This document shows positions 44,067 to 51,214 of a DNA stretch of 64,000 nucleotides, piece by piece. Numbering within the stretch: the first letter of the stretch is position 1; each line of letters opens with the position of its first letter. The stretch is from assembly GCF_017255295.1 (NCBI RefSeq), contig NZ_JAFKDE010000002.1, positions 682,001 through 746,000 of the forward strand, in the 5' to 3' direction. Made by a program: the position numbers and the translations under genes. The stretch comes from Nitratireductor aquimarinus. Its GTDB lineage: Bacteria; Pseudomonadota; Alphaproteobacteria; Rhizobiales; Rhizobiaceae. A model generated the notes under the pieces. It searched no databases. It was not told the origin of the DNA and was given only the letters and a program-made list of their open reading frames with translations.

Positions 44067-44750
44067 ATGCACGCAAAGAGCGCGCCGATGCCCGACGAGC
44101 GCAAATATGCCGGGCTCGACATCGAAACGGTGCAGGCGGACGGAACCTTCTCCGGCTATGCGAGCCTGTTCGGGCGGGTCGACCTTGGCCGCGACGCGGT
44201 GGAGCGGGGCGCGTTTGCGCGCTCGCTTGAAAAGCGCGGGGCGGCAGGGGTGCGGATGCTGTTTCAGCACGATCCGAACCAGCCCATCGGCACCTGGGAC
44301 GAGCTGCGCGAGGACGCGCGCGGGCTTCTGGTGCGCGGGCGGCTGGCGCTTGGCGTCGCCAGGGCGCGGGAGGTCTGGGAGCTGATGCGCGACCGGGCGC
44401 TCGACGGGCTCTCCATCGGCTTTCGCACGGTGAAGGCGAAGACGGAGGCGAAGACAGGCGTGCGCCGTATCGTGGAGGCGGATCTCTGGGAGATTTCCGT
44501 GGTCACCTTTCCCATGCTGCCGGAGGCGCGTGTGGACGAGGTGAAGGCGGAGGGAAGGGGCGCGCCACTGCCCACGGCGCGCGCATTTGAGCGATGGCTG
44601 ACGCAGGATGCCGGCCTGACGCGGCGCGAGGCCCGGGTGGTGATCGCCAAGGGCTTTGGCGCCTTGAGACGCGAGCGGGACGCTGCGCGGGGCTTTGATG
44701 ACGGGCTGGCGGCGACAATTCGCCAGGCGGCCCGGATGTTCAACGATTGA
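44067..44750 (+). CDS. GTA prohead protease (HK97 family, g4)
   Basis: A 227-residue serine protease that trims the capsid protein during head maturation. Recognisable are DGTFSGYASLFGRVDLGRDA, the catalytic His in VRMLFQHDPNQPIG and the Ser in LDGLSIGFRT, as in HK97 gp4. The C-terminal 60 residues are charged and probably act as a scaffold. It lies 3 bases after the DUF6107 gene. Confidence 0.92.
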   Translation: MHAKSAPMPDERKYAGLDIETVQADGTFSGYASLFGRVDLGRDAVERGAFARSLEKRGAAGVRMLFQHDPNQPIGTWDELREDARGLLVRGRLALGVARAREVWELMRDRALDGLSIGFRTVKAKTEAKTGVRRIVEADLWEISVVTFPMLPEARVDEVKAEGRGAPLPTARAFERWLTQDAGLTRREARVVIAKGFGALRRERDAARGFDDGLAATIRQAARMFND

Positions 44751-44760
44751 GGATCAGGAA

Positions 44761-46017
44761 ATGACGGCAGGACTGGCAAAACGCGCGCCCGAGGTGAAGT
44801 CGGCGCTCGACGAAGGTGACGTGACGGGTGCGTTTCATGAATTCATGAACGCGTTCGAGGCTTTCAAGGAAGCCAATGACGAGAAGCTGAAGCAGATCGA
44901 GACGCGCAGCGCCGATGTGGTGACCGTGGACAAGGTGGAGCGCATCTCGCGGGCGCTTGATGAGCAGAAGCAGGCGCTGGACACGCTGGTGCTGAAGAAG
45001 ACGCGGCCGGTGCTGGGGCGTGGCGGCGGCGCAGCGCTTCAGGATCTGGAGCGCAAACAGGCCTTCGACGCCTATATGCGCTCGGGCGACGAGCGCGCCA
45101 TGCGCTCGCTTGAAGAAAAGGCGATGTCCTACGGCTCTGCGCCGGATGGCGGTTATCTGGTGCCTGATGAGACGGAAGCGGCCATTGGCGCACGGCTGGC
45201 AGAGCTCTCGCCGATCCGTTCCATCGCCACGGTGCGGCAGGTTTCGAGCGCGGTTCTGAAAAAGCCCTTTGCGGTGACCGGCCCGGCGGTGGGCTGGGTT
45301 GCCGAAACGGCGGCGCGCCCGGAGACGGCGACGGGAACGCTGGACGAGTTGCAGTTTCCCACGGCGGAGCTTTACGCCATGCCGGCGGCAACGGCGATGC
45401 TGCTCGACGATGCGGTGGTCGATCTGGACCAGTGGATTGCAAGCGAGGTGGAAACCGCTTTTGCCGAGCAGGAAGGCGCGGCCTTCATCAATGGTGACGG
45501 GGTCAACAAGCCGAAGGGCTTTCTGAGCTATGCGCGGGTTGCCAATGCCACCTGGAGCTGGGGCAATGTCGGCTACAATGTGACGGGCGCCGCAGGCGCG
45601 CTGCCGGCAACGGATTCCTCTGACGTGCTGATCGATCTGGTCTATGCGCTGAAGGCGGGCTACCGCCAGAACGCGAGCTGGGTGATGAACCGCAAGACGC
45701 AGGCGACGCTGCGCAAGCTGAAGGATGCGGACGGCAATTATATGTGGCAGCCACCCGCGACGCCCGGCAGCCGCGCCATGCTGATGGGCTTCCCGCTGGT
45801 AGAAGCCGAGGACATGCCCGACATCGGCGCGGACGCGACGCCCATTGCCTTCGGCGACTTCCGCCGCTTCTACCTGGTGGTGGACCGCGCGGGCGTGCGG
45901 GTGCTGCGCGACCCGTATTCCGCCAAACCCTATGTGCTGTTCTACACGACCAAGCGCGTCGGCGGCGGCATTCAGGACTTCGATGCGGTCAAGCTGCTGA
46001 AATTCGGCACGGTTTAG
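44761..46017 (+). CDS. GTA major capsid protein (HK97 fold, g5)
   Basis: A 418-residue HK97-type capsid protein. The first ~95 residues form a helical, charged delta-domain expected to be removed by the prohead protease. The mature shell begins near KAFDAYMRSGD-like sequence (KQAFDAYMRSGDERAMRSLE). Typical blocks are DGGYLVPDE, GDGVNKPKGFLSYA and RKTQATLRKLKDADGNYMWQ. ATG 44761 is used; longer in-frame versions overlap the protease. A strong terminator-like hairpin follows. Confidence 0.95.
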   Translation: MTAGLAKRAPEVKSALDEGDVTGAFHEFMNAFEAFKEANDEKLKQIETRSADVVTVDKVERISRALDEQKQALDTLVLKKTRPVLGRGGGAALQDLERKQAFDAYMRSGDERAMRSLEEKAMSYGSAPDGGYLVPDETEAAIGARLAELSPIRSIATVRQVSSAVLKKPFAVTGPAVGWVAETAARPETATGTLDELQFPTAELYAMPAATAMLLDDAVVDLDQWIASEVETAFAEQEGAAFINGDGVNKPKGFLSYARVANATWSWGNVGYNVTGAAGALPATDSSDVLIDLVYALKAGYRQNASWVMNRKTQATLRKLKDADGNYMWQPPATPGSRAMLMGFPLVEAEDMPDIGADATPIAFGDFRRFYLVVDRAGVRVLRDPYSAKPYVLFYTTKRVGGGIQDFDAVKLLKFGTV

Positions 46018-46042
46018 CCCTCCCTCGACGACCATGCCGATG

Positions 46043-46076
46043 CGGCCCCGGAATGCGTTCCGGGGCCGTTTTCTTT
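46043..46076 (+). terminator. Terminator-like hairpin after the capsid gene
   Basis: A perfect 11-bp stem CGGCCCCGGAA / TTCCGGGGCCG with a TGCG loop, followed by TTTTCTTT. It lies between capsid and connector genes inside the cluster, so it probably acts as a partial terminator. Confidence 0.75.
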
Positions 46077-46092
46077 GAACGGGAGTTTTTAC

Positions 46093-46662
46093 ATGACGCT
46101 TTTCCGAACGGTTGATCCGCTGGTCGAGCCGGTGACGCTTGCCGAAGCAAAGGCGCATCTGAGGGTCGGTCATGCCAGCGAGGATGCGCTCATCGAAGGG
46201 CTGATCCGCGCCGCGCGCGCGGAGGTGGAGAAGGCGACGGGAGAGGCGCTGATCGACCAGTCCTGGCGGCTGACGCTGGATAACTGGCCGCAGGGCGCAA
46301 TCGTGTTTTTGAACCGGACGCCGGTGCGGCAGGTGTTTTCGGTGACCGTGTTCGACGGTGATGGCGCGGCTTCGGTGGTTGATCCGGCGGGCTATCAGCT
46401 CGACGCGCATGCGCAGCCGGCCCGGCTGGCGTTTCGCGACCGACCGCTTCCGGGACGCCGGTTGAACGGCATCGAGATCGACTTCAGGGCTGGTTATGGC
46501 GAGGCGGGCACGGATGTGCCGGACCTTTTGCGCCGGGCCATTCTGCTTCTCGTCGCGCACTGGTTCGAATTCCGCGCCTCGTTCGGGGCCGAGGATCAGC
46601 CGGTTTCGCTGCCGGCGGGCTATCAGCGCCTCGTGAACCGCTATCGGACGCCGAGGCTGTGA
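46093..46662 (+). CDS. GTA head-tail connector protein (g6)
   Basis: A 189-residue helical protein of the phage gp6-like connector family, seen in LAEAKAHLRVGHASEDALIE at the N-terminus and DLLRRAILLLVAHWFEFRAS at the C-terminus. It would join the portal to the tail. ATG 46093 is preceded by GGGAG at eight bases. The stop overlaps the next start. Confidence 0.85.
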   Translation: MTLFRTVDPLVEPVTLAEAKAHLRVGHASEDALIEGLIRAARAEVEKATGEALIDQSWRLTLDNWPQGAIVFLNRTPVRQVFSVTVFDGDGAASVVDPAGYQLDAHAQPARLAFRDRPLPGRRLNGIEIDFRAGYGEAGTDVPDLLRRAILLLVAHWFEFRASFGAEDQPVSLPAGYQRLVNRYRTPRL

Positions 46663-46997
46663 TGCGGGTGCAATTCATCGACCCCGGCGCATTTCGAACT
46701 GAACTCAGTTTGCAAAGCGCCACGCTGACGCCCGACGGGGCGGGCGGTCACACCGAGAGCTGGAGCGAGATAGCGACGGTTTTCGGGTTCATTGAACCAG
46801 TGCGGGCGTCAGCGCCTTTTGGCGCGGCGCAGAACCATGAGCGGGTGACGCATCGCATCACGCTGCGGTTTCGGCCGGGTGTTGCGGGGGGCATGCGGTT
46901 TTTGAGGGCGGGTCGGGTCTTTCGGATCGTCACGGCGCACGATCCTGACGAGACCGGGCGCTATCTGGTGTGTCTCGCCGAGGAGGAGCCGTCATGA
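46662..46997 (+). CDS. GTA head closure protein (g7)
   Basis: A 111-residue beta-rich protein of the phage head-closure (SPP1 gp16-like) family, with TPDGAGGHTESWSEIATVFG and THRITLRFRPGV. It closes the head and contacts the tail tube. It overlaps both neighbours by one to four bases. Confidence 0.85.
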   Translation: MRVQFIDPGAFRTELSLQSATLTPDGAGGHTESWSEIATVFGFIEPVRASAPFGAAQNHERVTHRITLRFRPGVAGGMRFLRAGRVFRIVTAHDPDETGRYLVCLAEEEPS

Positions 46998-47158
46998 AGA
47001 CGAGCATGAAACTGACCGGCGAGGGCCTGACACGCGCGCTGCGGCGGCTGGCGCATCGGGCAGCCGAGGCGGGGGACGAGGCGCGGCGCAAGGCGCGGGC
47101 AAAGGAAAAGACGCGGGCCGAAGACAGGGAGCGTGCCGATGACCGACGCCGCACTTGA
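46994..47158 (+). CDS. Small basic GTA ORF
   Basis: A 54-residue, very basic helical protein (GLTRALRRLAHRAAEAGDEA followed by a Lys/Arg/Glu-rich tail), with ATG overlapping the previous stop (ATGA). It occupies the position where HK97-type clusters often have a tail-completion protein, but is much shorter, so it may be a truncated remnant. It overlaps the next gene by 20 bp. Confidence 0.45.
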   Translation: MKTSMKLTGEGLTRALRRLAHRAAEAGDEARRKARAKEKTRAEDRERADDRRRT

Positions 47159-47546
47159 ACTGCAAAAGGCGGTGTTTGGGGCACTGGCTGCGAATGCGGC
47201 ACTTGTAAGCGCGCTGGGCGGGCGCAAGCTCCATGACCTGGCTCCGGTGCGCACCGCCTATCCCTATGTGACGTTCGGCCCGGCAAGCACGCATGACTGG
47301 AGCACCGATACGGAAGAGGGCGACGAGCACTTCTTCACGATCAATGTCTGGTCGAGCGGCAAGGGGCGGAGCGAAGCGCTGCAATTGATGGGGCTGATCG
47401 AGACGGCTCTGGCCGCGCTGCCGGCGGCAATCACGCCTTATGTTCTGGTCAATCTGCGCCGCGAGAGCAGAGAAATCCGCTTTGACGAAGATCTCGCCGC
47501 CTATCACGGGCTGATGCGCTTTCGCGCCGTGACCGAGCCCGCGTGA
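47139..47546 (+). CDS. DUF3168 tail protein (GTA g8)
   Basis: A 135-residue protein of the DUF3168 tail-terminator-like family, seen in ALELQKAVFGALAANAALVS and FFTINVWSSGKGRSEALQLM. Probably caps the tail tube. ATG 47139 lies seven bases after GGGAG; a GTG at 47133 is too close to that site. Confidence 0.85.
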   Translation: MTDAALELQKAVFGALAANAALVSALGGRKLHDLAPVRTAYPYVTFGPASTHDWSTDTEEGDEHFFTINVWSSGKGRSEALQLMGLIETALAALPAAITPYVLVNLRRESREIRFDEDLAAYHGLMRFRAVTEPA

Positions 47547-47574
47547 GACATCAACACATTCCTGGAGGACAAGC

Positions 47575-47991
47575 ATGGTGGCCAAGAAGGGCAAGGACCT
47601 GCTCCTGAAACTCGACACGAGCGGGGCGGGGGCTTTTACGACTGTGGCAGGGCTGCGCGCCAAGCGCCTCGCCTTCAACAGCGAGACGGTGGACGTGACG
47701 GATGCGGATTCGGCTGGCCGCTGGCGCGAACTGCTCGCCGGCAGCGGCGTGCAGCGGGCGGCAATCAGCGGGTCGGGCATCTTCAAGGACAGCATGTCAG
47801 ATGGCGCGATCCGCAGTCGCTTTTTCGCAGGCGAGATCGCCAGCTGGCAATTGGCGATCCCCGATTTCGGCGTGGTGGCGGGGCCGTTTCAAATCACGGC
47901 GCTGGAATATAGCGGTAATCATGATGGCGAGGTGACCTTTGAGATTGCGCTGGAATCCGCCGGTGCGGTGAGCTTTGCGGTGGCCCCATGA
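47575..47991 (+). CDS. GTA major tail protein (TP901-1 family, g9)
   Basis: A 138-residue tail tube subunit of the TP901-1 family: KGKDLLLKLDTSGAGAFTTV, LRAKRLAFNSETVDVTDADS and ISGSGIFKDS. It assembles into the tube through which DNA passes. Preceded by a strong GGAGG site. Its stop overlaps the next gene. Confidence 0.92.
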   Translation: MVAKKGKDLLLKLDTSGAGAFTTVAGLRAKRLAFNSETVDVTDADSAGRWRELLAGSGVQRAAISGSGIFKDSMSDGAIRSRFFAGEIASWQLAIPDFGVVAGPFQITALEYSGNHDGEVTFEIALESAGAVSFAVAP

Positions 47992-48326
47992 GCAGCGTGA
48001 ACAGAAGGCGCGGCGAAGTGGCGGCGCGCATCGATGGCAGGGATTACCGGCTGTGCCTGACGCTGGGCGCGCTGGCGGAACTCGAAGACGCCTTCGCTGC
48101 CGACGATCTGGGGGAACTGGCCGCGCGCTTTTCCAGCGGGCGTCTTTCGGCCCGGGACATGCTGCGCGTCATCGCTGCGGGACTGCGCGGAGGCGGTCAT
48201 GCCATCAGCGACGAGGATGTGCGCTCCATGCGCTGCGATGAAGGGGCGGCGGGTTTTGCGCGCATCGTGAGCGCGCTCCTGACCGCCACCTTTGGCGGGG
48301 CGGAGGAGACGCCGGAAAACCCTTGA
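47988..48326 (+). CDS. GTA tail chaperone-like protein (g10)
   Basis: A 112-residue protein of the gene transfer agent gp10 family, recognisable by YRLCLTLGALAELEDAFAAD and SARDMLRVIAAGLRGGGH. In tailed phages this position encodes a tail assembly chaperone binding the tape measure. Overlaps both neighbours by 4 bp. Confidence 0.88.
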   Translation: MSSVNRRRGEVAARIDGRDYRLCLTLGALAELEDAFAADDLGELAARFSSGRLSARDMLRVIAAGLRGGGHAISDEDVRSMRCDEGAAGFARIVSALLTATFGGAEETPENP

Positions 48327-48541
48327 ACGCCGCAGCAGCCCGCCCGAGGCCATTCCCCTGGAACGATGTGATGGGGTTCGCCTTCGGGGTGCTGCGGCTT
48401 TCACCCGATGCATTCTGGTCGATGACGCCACGCGAACTGAACTGCGCGCTGGAAGCCCTGTGCGGGGACGGGGCGGGCGCGCCTGCCCGCAACGATCTCG
48501 ACCGGCTGATGGAGCGGTTCCCCGACCGTGATCTCACCTGA
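48323..48541 (+). CDS. Phage tail assembly chaperone (GTA g10.1)
   Basis: A 72-residue protein matching the small tail assembly chaperone family by FPWNDVMGFAFGVLRLSPDA and FWSMTPRELNCALE. It overlaps the upstream chaperone gene, like the paired G and GT chaperones of lambda, but without a visible frameshift fusion. It is followed by a dispersed repeat. Confidence 0.88.
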   Translation: MNAAAARPRPFPWNDVMGFAFGVLRLSPDAFWSMTPRELNCALEALCGDGAGAPARNDLDRLMERFPDRDLT

Positions 48542-48569
48542 CTGCAAAACGCTCCAATTGTTTGATTTT

Positions 48570-48617
48570 GCGCAATTCCGGACGGAAAGCCGGTTCCCGA
48601 TTTTCCCGGAATTGCGC
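48570..48617. repeat. Intergenic palindromic repeat, copy C (inside the GTA cluster)
   Basis: GCGCAATTCCGG ... CCGGAATTGCGC, a 12-bp inverted repeat around GGACGGAAAGCCGG-like sequence, matching copy B at 34560-34603. It sits in the 90-base gap before the tape measure gene and could form a transcript hairpin. Confidence 0.75.
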
Positions 48618-48634
48618 CAGGCGGAGACGATGCC

Positions 48635-49189
48635 TTGGAAGATGTGACCTTTGAAATTCGCGCGGACACCAGGCCTTTCGAGGCAGCGCTGGGCGATCTG
48701 GAAAAGCTGGCTGACGGTTTTGGCCGGCAGATGACCGGGGCGCTGAAGAGCGCGGTGGTGAGCGGCAAGTCGTTTGAGGATGTGCTGCGCAATATCGGCA
48801 TGAACCTGGCGAGCATGGCGCTTTCACAGGCGCTTCAGCCCCTGGCGGCGCTCGGTTCCTCGCTGTTTTCCAGCGTGCTGGGCGGCATCATGCCTTTTGC
48901 AAAGGGCGGGGTGGTGCCGTTTGCGAGCGGCGGTGTTGTTTCCTCGCCCACCTATTTTCCCATGGGCGGCAATGTGGGGCTGATGGGCGAGGCTGGCGCG
49001 GAGGCGATCCTGCCATTGCAGCGCGGGGCGGATGGCCGTCTTGGCGTCGCCGCTGGCGGTGGCGGCGGCGCGGCGACCAGAATTGTCTTCAACGTGTCCA
49101 CGCCTGACGCCGGGTCGTTTCGCAAGTCCGAAGCGCAGATCACCGGCATGCTGACCCGCGCCGTATCGCGCGGGGCGCGGACGCTCTGA
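48635..49189 (+). CDS. GTA tape measure protein (short, g11)
   Basis: A 184-residue protein, hydrophobic and Gly/Ala-rich in the middle (LGSSLFSSVLGGIMPFAKGG), with the family block MGGNVGLMGEAGAEAILPLQ. Tape measure length sets tail length in siphophages, and at 184 residues this one is very short even for a GTA. The start is TTG 48635, about nine bases after GGAG; GTG 48644 is an alternative. The upstream repeat separates it from the chaperones. Confidence 0.88.
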   Translation: MEDVTFEIRADTRPFEAALGDLEKLADGFGRQMTGALKSAVVSGKSFEDVLRNIGMNLASMALSQALQPLAALGSSLFSSVLGGIMPFAKGGVVPFASGGVVSSPTYFPMGGNVGLMGEAGAEAILPLQRGADGRLGVAAGGGGGAATRIVFNVSTPDAGSFRKSEAQITGMLTRAVSRGARTL

Positions 49190-49206
49190 GCGCGGAAGGA
49201 AACAGC

Positions 49207-49848
49207 ATGAATAGCTTTCACGACGTGCGGTTTCCGCTCGCGATCTCGTTCGGCGCGACGGGTGGGCCGGAGCGCCGAAACGAGATCGTGCAACTGGTCT
49301 CGGGACGCGAACAGCGCAATGCGCGGCAGGCGCTGGCGCGGCGCTATTACGACGCGGGGACGGGGCTTCGCTCGCTCGACGATGTGCATGCGGTGCTTGC
49401 CTTCTTCGAGGCGCGGCGCGGATCGCTGCACGGTTTCCGTTTTCGTGATCCGTTCGACATGAAGTCGTGTGCGCCTTCGGCGACGCCATCGGCGCTCGAC
49501 CAGAGGGTCGGCACGGGTGATGGCGCGACGGCGCGGTTTGCGCTGACCAAGACCTATGGCGATGGAGAAGATGCGGTCTTGCGCCCGGTGACGCATCCGG
49601 TGGCGGAGACCGTTCTGGTCGCGGTGAACGGAACAGAGATGCAGACCTCGCTCGATTACGCCGTGGATGGCGAAACGGGCGAAGTGGTCTTTCAGCCGGG
49701 GGCAACGCCGGTCGATGGCGCGGTTGTGACGGCCGGCTTTGAATTCGATGTGCCGGTGCGCTTCGACATGGAGCGGCTCTCGGTAAGCCTGAGCGCCTTC
49801 AGGGCCGGGCAGATCCCAACCATACCGCTGGTGGAGATTTTCGCATGA
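49207..49848 (+). CDS. TIGR02217/DUF2460 distal tail protein (GTA g12)
   Basis: A 213-residue tail protein matching DUF2460, with FPLAISFGATGGPERRNEIV, ARRYYDAGTGLRSLDDVHAV and FEARRGSLHGFRFRDPFD. In Rhodobacter GTA the homologue builds the distal tail hub. It overlaps the next gene by 4 bp. Confidence 0.9.
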   Translation: MNSFHDVRFPLAISFGATGGPERRNEIVQLVSGREQRNARQALARRYYDAGTGLRSLDDVHAVLAFFEARRGSLHGFRFRDPFDMKSCAPSATPSALDQRVGTGDGATARFALTKTYGDGEDAVLRPVTHPVAETVLVAVNGTEMQTSLDYAVDGETGEVVFQPGATPVDGAVVTAGFEFDVPVRFDMERLSVSLSAFRAGQIPTIPLVEIFA

Positions 49849-50735
49849 CGCAGACTGGTGACGTGCTGGCGGCGCATCTTGAGGGGGAAGCGACAAGCGT
49901 TTGCCATTGCTGGCGGCTGAGCCGAAGCGATGGGACTGTACTTGGCTTCACCGACCACGACAGGGAACTCCTGTGCGACGGAACGCTGTTTGCGCCGGAA
50001 AGCGGATTTACCGCGAGCGAGGCGAAATCGTCCTTTGGCCTGTCCGTCGACAGCGTCGATGTGGAAGGGGCGCTCTCGGCCATCGACATTTCGGAAGAGG
50101 ATATTCTTTCCGGTCTTTATGACGGCGCGAAGGTCGAGACCCTGCTGGTGAACTGGCGCGATCCGGCAATGTTCAGGCGGGTGCGGGTTGCGGTGATCGG
50201 CAAGGTGACGCGGCGCGACGGGCATTTCATTGCCGAGCTGGAAAGCGAGAACTGGGCGCTTGATCAGCCAAACGGGCGCACGGTGCGACGCGACTGCGAC
50301 GCCGAACTGGGCGACAGCACCTGCAAGGTCAACCTTGCGGATGCGCATTTTGCGGGGACTGGAACGCTTGTGCGCGTGGAAGACGGCGGCGTCGTCATCG
50401 TTGATGGCATTGGCGGCTTCTCCAATGGCTGGTTCGACAATGGCGTTCTGACCTGGACCGGCGGGGCGCATGCGGGGCGAAAGGAGCGGATCGTCTCGCA
50501 TGGCCGGGCGGGGGATGCGGTTCGGCTTTCGCTGTGGCGCGAAGCGGCACTTGGCGGCGAGGCAGGCGATGCGTTCAGCATCGTTGCCGGTTGTGACAAG
50601 CGGTTTTCCACCTGCAGGGCCAAGTTCTCGAACGGAGTGAATTTTCGCGGTTTTCCGCATCTGCCGGGAGACGACGCGGCTTACGGCTATGTGAATGAAG
50701 AGGGCGTGTTCGATGGAAGGGCGCTGGTGAGATGA
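49845..50735 (+). CDS. TIGR02218/DUF2163 tail hub protein (GTA g13)
   Basis: A 296-residue protein matching DUF2163 and its C-terminal phage BR0599-like domain. Blocks seen: WRLSRSDGTVLGFTDHDREL, TVRRDCDAELGDSTC and the Cys-rich VAGCDKRFSTCRAKFSNGVN. The four Cys suggest a metal or Fe-S site, as found in the Rhodobacter homologue. It overlaps g14 by 4 bp. Confidence 0.9.
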   Translation: MTQTGDVLAAHLEGEATSVCHCWRLSRSDGTVLGFTDHDRELLCDGTLFAPESGFTASEAKSSFGLSVDSVDVEGALSAIDISEEDILSGLYDGAKVETLLVNWRDPAMFRRVRVAVIGKVTRRDGHFIAELESENWALDQPNGRTVRRDCDAELGDSTCKVNLADAHFAGTGTLVRVEDGGVVIVDGIGGFSNGWFDNGVLTWTGGAHAGRKERIVSHGRAGDAVRLSLWREAALGGEAGDAFSIVAGCDKRFSTCRAKFSNGVNFRGFPHLPGDDAAYGYVNEEGVFDGRALVR

Positions 50736-51208
50736 TGCCCCACGATATCGGATGCGAGGCGGAGCTGCGCGCGGCGATCCTGCGCGAAGCGATGCGCTGG
50801 GTCGGCACGCCCTATCGCCATCAGGCAAGCCGCAGGGGCGTGGGGTGCGACTGCCTTGGCCTGCTGCGGGGCGTGTGGCGTGAAGTTTATGGCTGCGAGC
50901 CGGAAGATCCGGGCAGTTACAGCGCTGACTGGGCAGAGGCCTCGCGCGAGGAGCGCCTTCTTGCGGCGGCGCGCAGACACTGTGCCGAGAAGGAGACCGG
51001 AGCGCGCAGGCCCGGCGATCTCGTGCTCTTCCGCTGGCGGGGCGGGCTGCCTGCAAAACATGTGGGCATTCTCAGCGGCGAGGATGCGTTTGTTCATGCC
51101 TATGAAGGCGGTGCGGTGACCGTTTCGGCGCTGGTGCCGCAATGGCGGCGAAGGATCGCCGGTGTCTTCGCGTTTCCCCTGCCTGTAACTGTTCAATCTG
51201 GAAAGTGA
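50732..51208 (+). CDS. NlpC/P60 tail peptidase (GTA g14)
   Basis: A 158-residue cysteine peptidase that would open recipient peptidoglycan during DNA delivery. The catalytic Cys is in GVGCDCLGLLRGVW (about Cys41), and the His in LPAKHVGILSG. Residues 20-35 (MRWVGTPYRHQ) match the family start. It lies between hub and tip genes, as in other GTAs. Confidence 0.92.
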   Translation: MMPHDIGCEAELRAAILREAMRWVGTPYRHQASRRGVGCDCLGLLRGVWREVYGCEPEDPGSYSADWAEASREERLLAAARRHCAEKETGARRPGDLVLFRWRGGLPAKHVGILSGEDAFVHAYEGGAVTVSALVPQWRRRIAGVFAFPLPVTVQSGK

Positions 51209-51214
51209 GAGCCG

